From the NCBI GenBank assembly GCA_023391095.1, contig JAEWBN010000001.1:62001-126000 (forward strand): 64,000 bases of DNA, given 5' to 3'. The notes below the pieces were generated by a model, which ran no database searches, was not told the origin of the DNA, and saw nothing but the letters and a program-made list of their open reading frames with translations. Of the stretch, positions 42,352 through 51,956 are shown piece by piece. The position numbers were made by a program, and so were the translations under genes. How positions within the stretch are numbered: the stretch's first letter is position 1; every line of letters starts with the position of its first letter. The DNA comes from Pseudomonadota bacterium. Its GTDB lineage: Bacteria > Pseudomonadota > Alphaproteobacteria > Rhizobiales > Devosiaceae.

Positions 42352-43713
42352 ATGACACTTTTGAAGCGCGGGCTCACCCGCCGCAAAGTCTTGCAGACCG
42401 GCATGGCCGGGATCATCGGTACCGGTGTTGCCCCCATGATGTTCACCAAGGGCGCCTGGGCGCAGGAAGACTTCTGCAACAATCCCACCGGCGACACCGT
42501 CACCATCGGTCTGAACCTGCCCCTTACCGGCGCCTATGCCGAAGAAGGCGCGGACGAACAGAAGGCCTATGAACTCGCAATTGCCCACCTCAATGGTGAA
42601 GGCGATGGCGGCCTGCTCAACGTCCTGGCCCCGTCCGCGCTCAAGGGCAACGGCATCCTGGGCAAGAAGGTCGGCTATGTGTCGTCCGACAGCCAGACCA
42701 AGTCGGACGTGGCCCGCGCTGGCGCAACCCGCATGATCGAGCGCGACGGCGCCATCATGATCACCGGCGGTTCGTCCTCGGGCGAAGCCATTGCCGTGCA
42801 GAGCCTGTGCCAGGAACTCGGCGTCATCTTCATGGCCGGCCTGACCCACTCGAACGACACCACCGGTAAGGACAAGCGTCGTTATGGCTTCCGCCATTTC
42901 TTCAACGCCTACCAGTCCGGTATCGCGCTGGGCCCCGTGCTCGGCGAGCAGTATGGTGCCAACCGCCGCGCCTACCACCTGACCGCCGACTATACCTGGG
43001 GCTGGACCCAGGAAGAGTCGATCAAGGCCGCAACCGAAGCGCTCGGCTGGGAAACCGTTGCCACCGTGCGCACCCCGCTCGGCTCGTCTGACTACTCGCA
43101 GTACCTCACGCCCATCCTCAATTCGGGCGCCGACGTGCTGATCCTCAACCACTACGGTCTGGACATGGTGAACTCGCTGCCCCAGGCCGTGCAGTTCGGT
43201 CTGCGTGACCGCCAGGCCAATGGTCACGACTTCCAGATCGTCACCCCGCTCATCTCCGAGCTCATGGCCAAGGGTGCCGGCGAAGCCGTGCGCGGCGTGT
43301 TCGGCACGTCCAACTGGCACTGGAACCTGCAGGACGCAGGCTCTGTGGCCTTCACCAAGTCGTTCGGCGCCGCCTATGGCTCCCCGCCGTCCCAGGCTGC
43401 CCACACCGCCTATGTGCAGATGCTGCTTTACGCGGATGCGGTGGAACGCGCCGGCACCTTCTATCCGCCGGAAGTCATCAAGGCGCTGGAAGGCCACGAA
43501 TTCGACGGCATGGGCAATGGCAAGACGCTGTACCGCGCCGAAGACCACCAGTGCATGAAGTCCGTGCTTGTGGTGCAGGGCAATGAGGCCCCGACCAGCG
43601 AATTCGACGTCCTCAACGTCGTCCAGGAAGTGGACCGCGAAACCGCGACCTACGACCCGGCGATTTTCGGCGGCGAGCTCGGCCCGGCAGAACCTGTGCC
43701 CATGTGCGCCTAA
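42352..43713 (+). CDS. ABC importer substrate-binding protein (LivJ-like)
   Basis: 453 residues with a twin-arginine-type signal (LTRRKVLQTGMAGIIGTGVAP...AQ). The type-I periplasmic binding fold follows: VTIGLNLPLTGAYAEEGADEQKAYELAI, YVSSDSQTKSDVARAGATRMIERDGAIMITGGSSSGEAIAVQ, and later SDYSQYLTPILNSGADVLIL. This is the HAAT (branched-chain amino acid, urea, amide) class, and the ligand cannot be read from sequence. CAAAGGAGGAG precedes the ATG. First gene of the operon, with hairpins between it and the permease genes. Confidence 0.92.
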   Translation: MTLLKRGLTRRKVLQTGMAGIIGTGVAPMMFTKGAWAQEDFCNNPTGDTVTIGLNLPLTGAYAEEGADEQKAYELAIAHLNGEGDGGLLNVLAPSALKGNGILGKKVGYVSSDSQTKSDVARAGATRMIERDGAIMITGGSSSGEAIAVQSLCQELGVIFMAGLTHSNDTTGKDKRRYGFRHFFNAYQSGIALGPVLGEQYGANRRAYHLTADYTWGWTQEESIKAATEALGWETVATVRTPLGSSDYSQYLTPILNSGADVLILNHYGLDMVNSLPQAVQFGLRDRQANGHDFQIVTPLISELMAKGAGEAVRGVFGTSNWHWNLQDAGSVAFTKSFGAAYGSPPSQAAHTAYVQMLLYADAVERAGTFYPPEVIKALEGHEFDGMGNGKTLYRAEDHQCMKSVLVVQGNEAPTSEFDVLNVVQEVDRETATYDPAIFGGELGPAEPVPMCA

Positions 43714-43783
43714 GAGGCCTTGGGCCTCTTCCGACACACCGATCAAATCCTTGATCTGCCCTCCCCCTTCGCGGGGGGAGGGC
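43712..43783 (+). promoter_or_regulatory. two hairpins between the binding-protein gene and livH
   Basis: First hairpin AAGAGGCC-TTG-GGCCTCTT (43712-43730) starts in the stop codon. The second (43758-43783) has a 10-bp GC stem GCCCTCCCCC / GGGGGAGGGC around TTCGCG. Neither has a T-run, so they look like partial terminators or 3'-stabilising structures that raise binding-protein mRNA over permease mRNA. Confidence 0.6.
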
Positions 43784-43842
43784 AAGCCCAAGCGCTCACC
43801 TGTGCTCACCAGGGACTATCGGTCTAAGCTAGGACGCTTCTC

Positions 43843-44874
43843 ATGTTCGAAGTCATCTTCCTTCAATTTCTCAACGGCCTCGACAAGGGCGCCGCCTATG
43901 CGCTGATCGCCCTGGGGCTCACCCTCGTCTTCGGCACGCTGGGCGTGGTCAACTTTGCCCACGGCGCGCTCTTCATGCTGGGCGCCTTCATCGCCGTTAC
44001 GGTGCGCATGTTCCTTACCATGGAAACGGTCACCATCGATCCCGAGCGCCTCTCGCCCTGGGGCCAGCCGCTGGAAGTGCGCGAACCGCTGGTGCAGGCC
44101 TGGCTCGGCGATTTCGGCGCCGTTCTGGTGAATTATTCCGTGCCGGTGTCGATCATCATCGCCATCCCGATCATGCTCCTGATCGGCATTGCGCTGGAAC
44201 GCGGCATCATCAAGCACTTTTACAAGCGTCCGCATGCCGACCAGATCCTTGTAACCTTCGGTCTGGCCATCGTGGCCCAGGAAGTCATCAAGGCATTCTA
44301 CGGCCCCAATCCCATTCCGCAGCCCATGCCGACGGATCTGCGCGGTGCCGCCGATATTGGCGCGTGGCTGGGCATGCAGGCCAATGTCATCACCTACCCG
44401 ATCTGGCGCCTGATCTACTTCATCTTCGCGGCCGTGGTCATCGGCGGGGTCTTCGCCTTCCTCCAGTTCACCACCTTCGGCATGGTTGTCCGCGCCGGCA
44501 TGGCGGACCGCGAAACGGTGAGCCTGCTGGGCATCAATATCGACCGGCGCTTCACCATCATGTTCGGCCTTGCCGCTGTCGTGGCTGGGCTGGCTGGTGT
44601 CATGTACACCCCGCTCCTCCCGCCGAACTACCATATCGGCATGGACTTCCTCGTCCTCAGCTTCGTGGTGGTGGTGGTTGGCGGCATGGGCTCCCTGCCC
44701 GGCGCCGTGGCCGCGGGCTTCATGCTCGGCATCCTGCAGTCCTTCGCTTCCATGAACCAGGTGAAGGCCATCATCCCCGGCATCGACCAGATCATCATCT
44801 ACCTCGTCGCCGTCGTCATTCTCCTTGTGCGTCCCCGCGGTCTGATGGGTCGGCGCGGTGTGATGGAGTCCTGA
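43843..44874 (+). CDS. livH: branched-chain-type ABC importer permease LivH
   Basis: 343 residues with about nine hydrophobic helices. [48 protein letters not shown] is the LivH start. Near the C-terminus [22 protein letters not shown] is the EAA-like loop that contacts the ATPases. Helix 2-3 carries an insertion (about 50-85, [15 protein letters not shown]...) longer than in E. coli LivH. livM follows after one base. Confidence 0.92.
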   Translation: MFEVIFLQFLNGLDKGAAYALIALGLTLVFGTLGVVNFAHGALFMLGAFIAVTVRMFLTMETVTIDPERLSPWGQPLEVREPLVQAWLGDFGAVLVNYSVPVSIIIAIPIMLLIGIALERGIIKHFYKRPHADQILVTFGLAIVAQEVIKAFYGPNPIPQPMPTDLRGAADIGAWLGMQANVITYPIWRLIYFIFAAVVIGGVFAFLQFTTFGMVVRAGMADRETVSLLGINIDRRFTIMFGLAAVVAGLAGVMYTPLLPPNYHIGMDFLVLSFVVVVVGGMGSLPGAVAAGFMLGILQSFASMNQVKAIIPGIDQIIIYLVAVVILLVRPRGLMGRRGVMES

Positions 44875-44875
44875 C

Positions 44876-46012
44876 ATGACCAATTTCATGTCCCGCAAAG
44901 ACCTCACCCTTTTCCTTGGCTTTGCCCTTGTCGTCCTGCTCATGCCGATCTGGCTGGCGCCCTATGGCGCCGGCTACCCGGATCTGCTGCAGCGCTTCAT
45001 GATCTACGGCATTCTGGCGGTCGGGTTTAATATCCTCTTCGGCCTCACCGGCTACCTGAGCTTCGGCCACGCCGCCTTCTTCGGCGTCGGCTCCTACACG
45101 GCAGTCTGGTCCTTCAAGCTGCTGTCGCTGGACGCCATCCCGGCGCTCGTCTTCGCCGTCATCATCTCGGGCATCTTTGCCTTGGTCATCGGCTTCCTCT
45201 GCCTGCGCCGCTCCGGCATCTACTTCTCGATCCTCACGCTGGCCTTTGCGCAGATGAGCTATAACCTCGCCTATTCGGTGCTCACCCCGATCACCAACGG
45301 CGAAACCGGTCTTCAGCTCACCCTGAGCGACCCCCGCTACCTCGACCAGATCACCGGCCAGACCTTTGTCGGCCAGCCCGTGCCGACCCTGCTCGGTCAG
45401 CAGCTGGGTGGCTTTACCGGCTTCTACTTCTGCGCCTTCTTCCTGATTGCGGCCTTCTTCTTCGCCCAGCGCGTTGCCGGCTCGCCGTTCGGCATGATGC
45501 TGCGCTCGATCAAGTCGAACCAGACGCGCATGCAGTTCACGGGCTTCAATACCCGCCCCTATGCCCTCTCGGCCTTCGTGATCTCGGGCATGTATGCCGG
45601 CCTCGCCGGCGCGCTCCTTGCGGTCACCGATCCGCTGGCCGGTGCCGAGCGCATGCAGTGGACTGCCTCGGGCGAAATCGTGCTCATGACCATCCTCGGT
45701 GGTGTCGGCACGCTGGTGGGTCCGGTCATTGGCGCCTGGGTCATCAAGTACTTCGAGAACATCCTCTCGGCACTCAATGACAATATCCTCGCCCGCTTCT
45801 GGAGCTTCCTGCCCGACGGCGTTGCCGATGTGGTGGTCAAGGTCACCAGCAAGTTCGTGGGCGATGGCTGGCACCTCACCCTGGGCCTGGTCTTCGTGAT
45901 CATCGTGATCTTCCTGCCCGGCGGCATCATGGAAGGCGTGCGCCGCATCGGCGTCGCCATCAACCGCCGGCGTGGCGGTGCAACCGCCAACCAGACTCAA
46001 GCCGCTGAATAG
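44876..46012 (+). CDS. livM: branched-chain-type ABC importer permease LivM
   Basis: 378 residues, about ten hydrophobic helices. The family start is [31 protein letters not shown], and [24 protein letters not shown] lies in the middle. [15 protein letters not shown] is the coupling loop for LivG/F. A segment after it (about 300-345, [24 protein letters not shown]...) is an insertion compared with E. coli LivM. It forms the translocation pore with LivH. Confidence 0.92.
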   Translation: MTNFMSRKDLTLFLGFALVVLLMPIWLAPYGAGYPDLLQRFMIYGILAVGFNILFGLTGYLSFGHAAFFGVGSYTAVWSFKLLSLDAIPALVFAVIISGIFALVIGFLCLRRSGIYFSILTLAFAQMSYNLAYSVLTPITNGETGLQLTLSDPRYLDQITGQTFVGQPVPTLLGQQLGGFTGFYFCAFFLIAAFFFAQRVAGSPFGMMLRSIKSNQTRMQFTGFNTRPYALSAFVISGMYAGLAGALLAVTDPLAGAERMQWTASGEIVLMTILGGVGTLVGPVIGAWVIKYFENILSALNDNILARFWSFLPDGVADVVVKVTSKFVGDGWHLTLGLVFVIIVIFLPGGIMEGVRRIGVAINRRRGGATANQTQAAE

Positions 46013-46023
46013 GAGCACGACAC

Positions 46024-46791
46024 ATGGCAACACCCAATATCGTTCTCCACGTTGCAGACGTTCACAAGCGCTTCGGAGGCCTGCATGCCCTGGCCGACAT
46101 CGACCTCGCAGTCGAAGAAGGCAAGACGCATGCGATCATCGGCCCGAACGGCGCCGGCAAGTCGACGCTGCTGAACGTGATCATCGGCAAGCTCGAGCCG
46201 AGCTCGGGTCAGGTGATCTTCGACGGCGCCAACCTCACCGGCCGCAAGCCGCATGAGATCAACCAGCTCGGCATTGCCCGCGTGTTCCAAACGCCGGAAA
46301 TCTTTTCCGACCTCAGCGTGCTGCAAAACGTCATGATCCCGGCCTTCGCCAAGCGCGATGGCCAGTTCACCCTCAACATGCTGCGCTCGCTCGACAGCGA
46401 AACGGCGATCCGCGAGGAAGCCGAGCACATGCTGGAAGACGTGGGCATGATCAACCGCCGCGACATGCAGGCGGGAAGCCTCAGCCGTGGCGACAAGCGC
46501 CGCATGGAACTGGCCATGTGCCTGATCCAGCATCCGCGCCTGTTGCTGCTGGACGAGCCAACCGCCGGCATGAGCCGTCACGACACCAACACCACCATCG
46601 AGCTCCTCAAGAAGATCAAGCAGCGCGGGATGACCAAGGTCATCATCGAGCATGACATGCATGTGGTTTTCTCGCTGGCGGACAAGATTTCCGTTCTTGC
46701 CGGCGGCCGCATCATTGCGGACGGCACGCCGGACGAAGTCCGCGGCAATCCCAAAGTGCAGGAAGCCTATCTCGGAGGGGGTCACGAATGA
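46024..46791 (+). CDS. livG: branched-chain-type ABC importer ATPase LivG
   Basis: 255 residues. Walker A is GPNGAGKST, the Q-loop region VFQTPEIF, the signature an unusual LSRGDKRRMELAM (canonical LSGGQ), Walker B LLLLDEPTAGM, and the switch His in VIIEHDMHVVFSLADKI. The long helical insert between Q-loop and signature is typical of LivG. LivF starts within its last codons (ATGA). Confidence 0.93.
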   Translation: MATPNIVLHVADVHKRFGGLHALADIDLAVEEGKTHAIIGPNGAGKSTLLNVIIGKLEPSSGQVIFDGANLTGRKPHEINQLGIARVFQTPEIFSDLSVLQNVMIPAFAKRDGQFTLNMLRSLDSETAIREEAEHMLEDVGMINRRDMQAGSLSRGDKRRMELAMCLIQHPRLLLLDEPTAGMSRHDTNTTIELLKKIKQRGMTKVIIEHDMHVVFSLADKISVLAGGRIIADGTPDEVRGNPKVQEAYLGGGHE

Positions 46792-47558
46792 GCGCCATCG
46801 CCATGACAACAGAAACCGTCGTCACCAGCCCGGCTGCCGAAATCGAGAGCAACCGCCCCTTCTTCTCCGTGCGCGATGTGCATGCCTACTACGGCGAAAG
46901 CTATATTGTGCAGGGCGTCTCGCTCGACATCCGCAAGGGCGAAATCCTGGCCCTGCTCGGCCGCAACGGGGCGGGTAAGTCCTCCACCCTGCGCACCATC
47001 GCACGCACCGACAATCCGCAGATGCGGGAAGGCGAAATCTGGCTCGATGGCATGGCCATCCACAAGATGAAGAGCTTTGAAGCCGCGCGCGCCGGCATCC
47101 AGCTCGTGCCGGAAGACCGGCGCATCATTCCGGGCCTTACCGTCGAGGAGAATATCGCCCTCGCCAAGGTGGCGCCCGGACATGGCTGGGAAGTCGAGCA
47201 GATCTACGAGAGCTTTCCGCGCCTGGCCGAACGCCGCAAGCAGGAAGGAGTCACCCTGTCGGGCGGTGAGCAGCAGATGCTGGCCATTGCCCGCGCTCTG
47301 GCCCGTGACCTCAAGCTCCTGCTTCTGGACGAACCGTATGAAGGCCTCGCGCCGGTCATCGTGCACGAGATCGAACGCATCCTGCATTCGATCAAGCCAC
47401 TGGGCATCACCACCATCATCGTCGAGCAGAACGCCATTGCCGCGCTCAAGCTCGCCGACCGCGCGGTGATCCTGGACACCGGCGAAGTCGCCTTCGCCGG
47501 CACTGCCCAGGAAGTGCTCGACAACGCTGAGCTGCGCCACGAATACCTGGCCATCTGA
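46788..47558 (+). CDS. livF: branched-chain-type ABC importer ATPase LivF
   Basis: 256 residues with an extra N-terminal stretch of about 20 residues (SAIAMTTETVVTSPAAEIESNRP). Walker A is GRNGAGKSS, then LVPEDRRIIPGLTVEENI, the signature LSGGEQQMLAIARAL, Walker B LLLLDEPYEGLAP and the His switch in IIVEQNAIAALKLADR. The ATG overlaps livG by four bases and has GGAGG upstream. Last gene of the operon; pxpA is convergent. Confidence 0.94.
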   Translation: MSAIAMTTETVVTSPAAEIESNRPFFSVRDVHAYYGESYIVQGVSLDIRKGEILALLGRNGAGKSSTLRTIARTDNPQMREGEIWLDGMAIHKMKSFEAARAGIQLVPEDRRIIPGLTVEENIALAKVAPGHGWEVEQIYESFPRLAERRKQEGVTLSGGEQQMLAIARALARDLKLLLLDEPYEGLAPVIVHEIERILHSIKPLGITTIIVEQNAIAALKLADRAVILDTGEVAFAGTAQEVLDNAELRHEYLAI

Positions 47559-47710
47559 CGACTTGCCGGTCCGGGGACGCTCGTGTGCAGGCACGCCCGG
47601 ATCGGCCCTTTTCTCGGCTTCGGCCGTATCGGTTACCCTGGGGTCTTTGGGTTCAAAGGCATGTTGCCGATCTCACCCTCTCCCCCCTGAAGTCCCCAGG
47701 GTTTCACCTC

Positions 47711-48448
47711 TCAAGCCTTTATCGTGACGCCGTGTTCCCCCAGCGCATCGCGCACCTCGCGCGCCATGTCGACCGCGCCCGGCGTGTCACCATGCAGGCA
47801 TATCGAACGCGCTGCCGATTTCAGCACCGTTCCGTCAATGGCGACGATCTCGCCGCTCAGCGCCAGCCGCAGGCAACGCTCGACCACCTGATCCACATCG
47901 TGGATGACCGCGCCGTCCATGCTGCGCGGGGCCAGCATGCCATCGACCAGGTAAGCTCGGTCGGCATAGGCCTCCCGGATCACGGTCTGCCCCAGCGCCT
48001 GCGCCGCGTCCACCTGCCGGCTATTGTCGAGCGCAAGCACGGCCAGGCGCGGGTCGATGTCCTGGATGGTCGCAAACAGTTCGAGCGACAGATCGAGGCT
48101 TTCCGCCGCCTCGTTGGCCAGCGCGCCATGAAGCTTTACATAGGCCAGCGTTATGCCCGTCTCGGCTGCGATGTGCCGGATCAGGAACATTTGTTGCCGC
48201 AATTGGTCGAGCAAGGCCCGGCGCGGAATGGAGAGGCGCTGGCGGCCGAAATTTTCTCGGTCGGCATAGCCCGGATGCGCACCGGCCCGAATGCCGCGAG
48301 CCTTGCAGGCCTTGAGCGCGCGCCGGATGCTGGCAGCGTCGCCGGCATGTCCGCCCGCCGCGATGGACGCGCTCGACACAATGGCCAGGAGGTTATCGTC
48401 GCTGCCGGCGCCCTCGCCCAGATCCGCGTTGAGATCGATCCATGTCAT
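47711..48448 (-). CDS. pxpA: 5-oxoprolinase subunit PxpA (LamB/YcsF family)
   Basis: 245 residues. The family start is DLNADLGEGAGSDDNLLAIVSSASIAAGGHAGDAASI. Later AGAHPGYADRENFGRQ and VKLHGALAN provide conserved acid and His residues. The end KSAARSICLHGDTPGAVDMARE is also typical. With PxpB and PxpC it hydrolyses 5-oxo-L-proline to glutamate using ATP. Its start overlaps the pxpC stop (ATGA). Last gene of a pxpB-pxpC-pxpA operon. Confidence 0.94.
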   Translation of the reverse strand: MTWIDLNADLGEGAGSDDNLLAIVSSASIAAGGHAGDAASIRRALKACKARGIRAGAHPGYADRENFGRQRLSIPRRALLDQLRQQMFLIRHIAAETGITLAYVKLHGALANEAAESLDLSLELFATIQDIDPRLAVLALDNSRQVDAAQALGQTVIREAYADRAYLVDGMLAPRSMDGAVIHDVDQVVERCLRLALSGEIVAIDGTVLKSAARSICLHGDTPGAVDMAREVRDALGEHGVTIKA

Positions 48449-49344
48449 CGGCTTGCCCTCAGAATGGCGTGTGCATGTTCGACAGTCACAGACGCAAATC
48501 GGACTTCGGCGCCGGGCCGCAACTGCGCGAAGCGGTCGAGATCGGCGGCGATCACCGTCCCGATGCGCGGATAGCCACCAGTGGGCTGGTGATCGCGCAT
48601 CAGCACGATGGGCGTCCCATCCCCCAGGATCTGCACATCCCCCGGCAGCACCGGGTCGGAAATCAGCGACAGAATGCTCTCTCCCCGGAAAACGCCCGCT
48701 TCATCGGCAAGTCGCACGCCCATCCGGTCCAGCATGGTCGAAATCCGGAACGGCATGGTTACGAATAGTTCTCGCACGGATGCGGAGAAATAGCCGGCAT
48801 GGAGGCCCCAGACAAATCGGATCGGCCCCGCCTCTGCGGTGGTCCCCACGGCAGTTCCCGGCTCGGCCCCCTCCCCGGCAAATTCGAGCACGTCCCCCGC
48901 CTGGAGCATCCGCCCGTCGATCCCGCCAATCCCCGCCCGCGTGCTGGTGGCCAGCGATCCCAGCACTGGATGGAGCTGCATGGCTGCGCCAAAACGCAGA
49001 TAGCCATAATTGCCTGCGACACCCGGCGTGATGCTGATCCGGTCGCCCGCCTTCAGCACGGCGCCGCCGGGCCAGTCGAATTCCGCGCCGTTGATCCGCA
49101 CAGTGAACACGCCGCCGTCCCAACCGAGGGGCAAGCGGCCCTCGGTCACCGTCGCCTCCAGCCCGGCCCGGGTGAATTCTAGCCCACCCGCGTCCACGGC
49201 CCCGGCCCAGCGCCCGGCCCGCTCATGGGCATCGCGATCCATCGGGCCCGACGCGCTGACACCGTGCGCCAGCATTCCCATGCGCCCTCGATCCTGCACG
49301 GTGGTGAGCGGCGCCACCCGGTCGAAGCGCAACCTCGCCTTCAT
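48445..49344 (-). CDS. pxpC: 5-oxoprolinase subunit PxpC (biotin-dependent carboxylase-like)
   Basis: 299 residues, of the allophanate-hydrolase-like carboxyltransferase CT-D domain. LTTVQDRGRMGMLAHGVSASGPMDRDAHERA is the conserved beginning, with NYGYLRFG, VTMPFRISTMLDRMGVRL and DHQPTGGYPRIGTVIAADLDRFAQLRPG towards the end. The ATG at 49344 overlaps the pxpB stop. The reading frame continues upstream to 49572 but those residues are not family-like. Confidence 0.93.
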   Translation of the reverse strand: MKARLRFDRVAPLTTVQDRGRMGMLAHGVSASGPMDRDAHERAGRWAGAVDAGGLEFTRAGLEATVTEGRLPLGWDGGVFTVRINGAEFDWPGGAVLKAGDRISITPGVAGNYGYLRFGAAMQLHPVLGSLATSTRAGIGGIDGRMLQAGDVLEFAGEGAEPGTAVGTTAEAGPIRFVWGLHAGYFSASVRELFVTMPFRISTMLDRMGVRLADEAGVFRGESILSLISDPVLPGDVQILGDGTPIVLMRDHQPTGGYPRIGTVIAADLDRFAQLRPGAEVRFASVTVEHAHAILRASR

Positions 49345-49985
49345 GCCGCCGCCTCGAAAATGAGATGATCCCCTGCAGCAAGACGTGTCGGCGGCTCTGC
49401 GTCGGCATCGAAATTGCGAAAGTCGGTTGTGCCGATCCAGTGCCAACCCGTGGGAATATCGGTCGCCGCGAGCGCGGTCTGTCCAGCCGCAAAAAGGAGG
49501 GCGCCACTCGTCACTTTTGCCCGCACCGTCTGGCGGCGCGGCAGCACCAGCGTCTCCGGGTGAAAGCCGCAATAGACGAAACCGGGCGCAAATCCCGTGG
49601 CCAGCACCCGCAAGGGCTGCGCATTGTGCGCCGCGACGAAGCCATCGACGCTCATACCAAGCGCTCCGGCGACTTCGGCAAGGTCGGGGCCGTCGAACCG
49701 GACGGAAATGGTGTGCTCGGCCCCCGAGGCCGCCTCGCTTAGCCGCTGGAGGCGCAGGCTGATCTCCCCAGCCAGACGCTGCGGATCGACTGCCATGGGA
49801 TCATACCGCACGAGCACCGAGACCAGGCTCGGCACAATTTCCAGCACGCCGGCAAGCGGCTGGGCTGCCAGTGTCGATGCCAGGCCAATGGCCTTGCGAT
49901 TGGCCGCATCGTCCAGCGTCGTGCCGAACCGGACCAGCAGCGCGCTGTCGCCCAAAGGCTGAATTTGCGCCCGATCCGGCCACAT
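49341..49985 (-). CDS. pxpB: 5-oxoprolinase subunit PxpB
   Basis: 214 residues of the CT-C domain. QPLGDSALLVRFG at the start is followed by HTISVRFDGPDLAEVA, LATGFAPGFVYCGFHPE, LPRRQTVRAKVTSGALLFAAGQTALAATDIPTGWHWIG. The start at 49985 has GGGGGAAGCGGGCA upstream; an ATG at 50006 has no site. First gene of the pxpBCA operon. Confidence 0.93.
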   Translation of the reverse strand: MWPDRAQIQPLGDSALLVRFGTTLDDAANRKAIGLASTLAAQPLAGVLEIVPSLVSVLVRYDPMAVDPQRLAGEISLRLQRLSEAASGAEHTISVRFDGPDLAEVAGALGMSVDGFVAAHNAQPLRVLATGFAPGFVYCGFHPETLVLPRRQTVRAKVTSGALLFAAGQTALAATDIPTGWHWIGTTDFRNFDADAEPPTRLAAGDHLIFEAAA

Positions 49986-50111
49986 TGCCCGCTTCCCCCA
50001 ACGCATCTCTTACGAAGCGCAGTCCTCCAGAAAGGACGGCGCTCCGTCAAGTCCGTGCTCGGGTCAGTCGCCGGGTAACCGGCTGGTCAGTTGGGGTGAG
50101 TTTGTCCTGAG

Positions 50112-50288
50112 TTAATTGGGATCGCGACCCTCCTGCTCAACAACCGCATCAAACAGGTCCCGGGCATTGCCCACCCCGATGGCCTCGATGGCCACGGCAG
50201 CGATGGCGGCAAAAAGCTCCGCGATTTCCTGGGGATCGGTGATTTCGGCGTCGTCTTCGTCGGCGTCGGCGTTGATCAGGGTAAACAC
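50112..50288 (-). CDS. small acidic protein, 58 residues
   Basis: MFTLINADADEDDAEITDPQEIAELFAAIAAVAIEAIGVGNARDLFDAVVEQEGRDPN-type sequence with two helices: an acidic first part, then a hydrophobic AAIAAVAIEAIG helix. I do not recognise it. The GTG at 50288 has GGAGG ten bases upstream; a longer frame to 50360 lacks support. Function unknown. Confidence 0.55.
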   Translation of the reverse strand: MFTLINADADEDDAEITDPQEIAELFAAIAAVAIEAIGVGNARDLFDAVVEQEGRDPN

Positions 50289-50486
50289 GGTAACGCGCCT
50301 CCACTCAGGGCGGGCTGCGGAAGTAGGGTATCGGTTTCCGCAGGGATCCCGCGACCACAAAAACCTGAAGCGCTAACGCCTCAGGCGAGCCTACGATCCC
50401 AGTGTGTGGCGATTCCTGTTACGTTTTAAATAACGGATTAGCCCGATCAGGCCTTCCGACCATCTTGCCGCATCGGACAGCAGGGC

Positions 50487-50723
50487 TTACTCTTCGCCCG
50501 CTTCGAGCCTGTCGATATAGGCTTCGATATCGTCCAGCGATGCCGAGAACGGCTTGGGCACATCCCCGTAAACGATCTTGAACGAGGCATCGTCCCGCAG
50601 CGCATGCCCGCCGGGCTGGCCGAGCACCTTGAGCTTTTCGGAAGTCAGAATGGTCAGGCCATGGCGCGCCGCAACGCGCTTCATCCGCCGCATGCGCGAC
50701 GCATCAAATTCCTTGCGGCTCAT
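50487..50723 (-). CDS. uncharacterised basic protein, 78 residues
   Basis: The start MSRKEFDASRMRRMKRVAARHGL is strongly basic and helical. The C-terminal half is acidic (FSASLDDIEAYIDRLEAGEE). It has no Cys and no membrane segment. GGAGGAAAGTCC precedes the ATG. Not recognised. It is divergent from the tRNA-Ser gene 148 bp away. Confidence 0.65.
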   Translation of the reverse strand: MSRKEFDASRMRRMKRVAARHGLTILTSEKLKVLGQPGGHALRDDASFKIVYGDVPKPFSASLDDIEAYIDRLEAGEE

Positions 50724-50870
50724 GGACTTTCCTCCATCCGGATGTCTGCGCGGTGGCGCCCAGGCGTCTACATGCTGCCGGCCAACGCGCTTGTCAACGC
50801 GCCGCGCCTGAGGCTCGCCCACAGAGCCACTGGACAGTCCGCCCTGCCCCCGCTAAACGCTGACGCCAAC

Positions 50871-50960
50871 GGGTAGGTGGCAGAGCGGTTGATTGCTCCG
50901 GTCTTGAAAACCGGCGAAGGTGCAAGCCTTCCGGGGGTTCGAATCCCTCCCTACCCGCCA
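50871..50960 (+). tRNA. tRNA-Ser(UGA)
   Basis: 90 nt with encoded CCA. The acceptor stem is GGGTAGG/CCTACCC, the D-arm GGCAGAGCGGTTGATTGCTC, and the anticodon stem-loop CCGGT-CTTGAAA-ACCGG with TGA. The long variable arm (CGAAGGTGCAAGCCTTCCG) is typical of class II tRNA-Ser, and the T-arm is GGGGG-TTCGAAT-CCCTC. The discriminator base is G, as expected for Ser. Confidence 0.96.
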
Positions 50961-50984
50961 TCGCCGCCACGCCTGACCTTGGCG

Positions 50985-51956
50985 CTACGGTAGCAGCACC
51001 AGCGACCCTGTGGTCTTGCGGCCTTCCAACGCCCGATGCGCCTCAGCGGCGTCGGCCAGCGCATAGGTCGTGCTCGCCTCGACCGTGATCGCGCCGGACA
51101 GCACCGCGTCGAAGAGCGCTTTGGCGCTTTCCAGACGGTCGTGGCGGTCGGGGAAGTAATGGGCCCCGGTGGGACGGGTCACGTAGAGCGAGCCCTTGCG
51201 CGCCAGAATGCCCAGGTCGGGAATGCTGACGGGGCCCGACGCATTGCCGAAGCTCGCCAGGAGGCCGCGAGCCCGTAGGCAGTCCAGCGACCCGTCGAAG
51301 GTTGATTTGCCCACCCCGTCGTAAACCACATCGACGCCCCTGCCCCCGGTGATCTCTTTCACCCGGGCAACGAAATCTTCCGTCCGGTAGTCGATCACAT
51401 GGTCACAGCCACGCGCCTTGGCGAGTGCGACCTTTTCTGCGCCGCCTGCCGTACCGATCACGGTGGCGCCAAGGGACTTGGCCCATTGGGTGGCAATCAG
51501 CCCCGTGCCGCCGGCAGCGGCGTGCCATAGGATGGTTTCTCCCGGCTGCACCGGCCAGGTCTTGAACAGCAGGTAATAGGCCGTCTGCCCCTTGAGCAGG
51601 ATGGCGGCGGCGGTGTTGTCGTCGATCCCCGCGGGAATCGGCACCAGCCGGTCCGCCTCGATCAGCCGGTCGGTGGCATAGGCGCCAGCGATGCCCTGGT
51701 AGCAGACCCGGTCTCCAATGCTGACTTCGGTGACGCCTTCCCCGATGGCCTCCACCACGCCGGCGGCTTCATTGCCCGCCACAAAGGGCATGGGCATGGG
51801 GTAAAAGCCGCTGCGCTGGTAGGTGTCGATGAAGTTGACGCCGATCGCCGTTTGCCGGAGACGCACCTGACCCGGGCCGGGCGCGCCGATCTCGTGCTGC
51901 TCGGCCACGAGGACGTCCGGACCGCCCGCTTTTTTGACCGCAATGACGGTGCTCAT
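50985..51956 (-). CDS. qor: NADPH:quinone oxidoreductase (zinc-independent MDR)
   Basis: 323 residues. The N-terminal domain has GVNFIDTYQRSGFYPMPMPFVAGNEAAGVVEAIGEGV. The Rossmann domain has LWHAAAGGTGLIATQWAKSLGATVIGTAGG, and VDVVYDGVGKSTFDGSLDCLRARG comes later. The catalytic-zinc Cys/His and the structural-zinc cysteines of alcohol dehydrogenases are absent, placing it with quinone reductase. It reduces quinones with NADPH in the cytoplasm. The terC gene upstream ends inside its start codon (ATGA), so they are co-translated. Confidence 0.92.
   Translation of the reverse strand: MSTVIAVKKAGGPDVLVAEQHEIGAPGPGQVRLRQTAIGVNFIDTYQRSGFYPMPMPFVAGNEAAGVVEAIGEGVTEVSIGDRVCYQGIAGAYATDRLIEADRLVPIPAGIDDNTAAAILLKGQTAYYLLFKTWPVQPGETILWHAAAGGTGLIATQWAKSLGATVIGTAGGAEKVALAKARGCDHVIDYRTEDFVARVKEITGGRGVDVVYDGVGKSTFDGSLDCLRARGLLASFGNASGPVSIPDLGILARKGSLYVTRPTGAHYFPDRHDRLESAKALFDAVLSGAITVEASTTYALADAAEAHRALEGRKTTGSLVLLP

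Noticed and set aside
47559..47710. A small gene between livF and pxpA
   Set aside because: Open frames continue from pxpA antisense and have no ribosome site; the gap seems non-coding.
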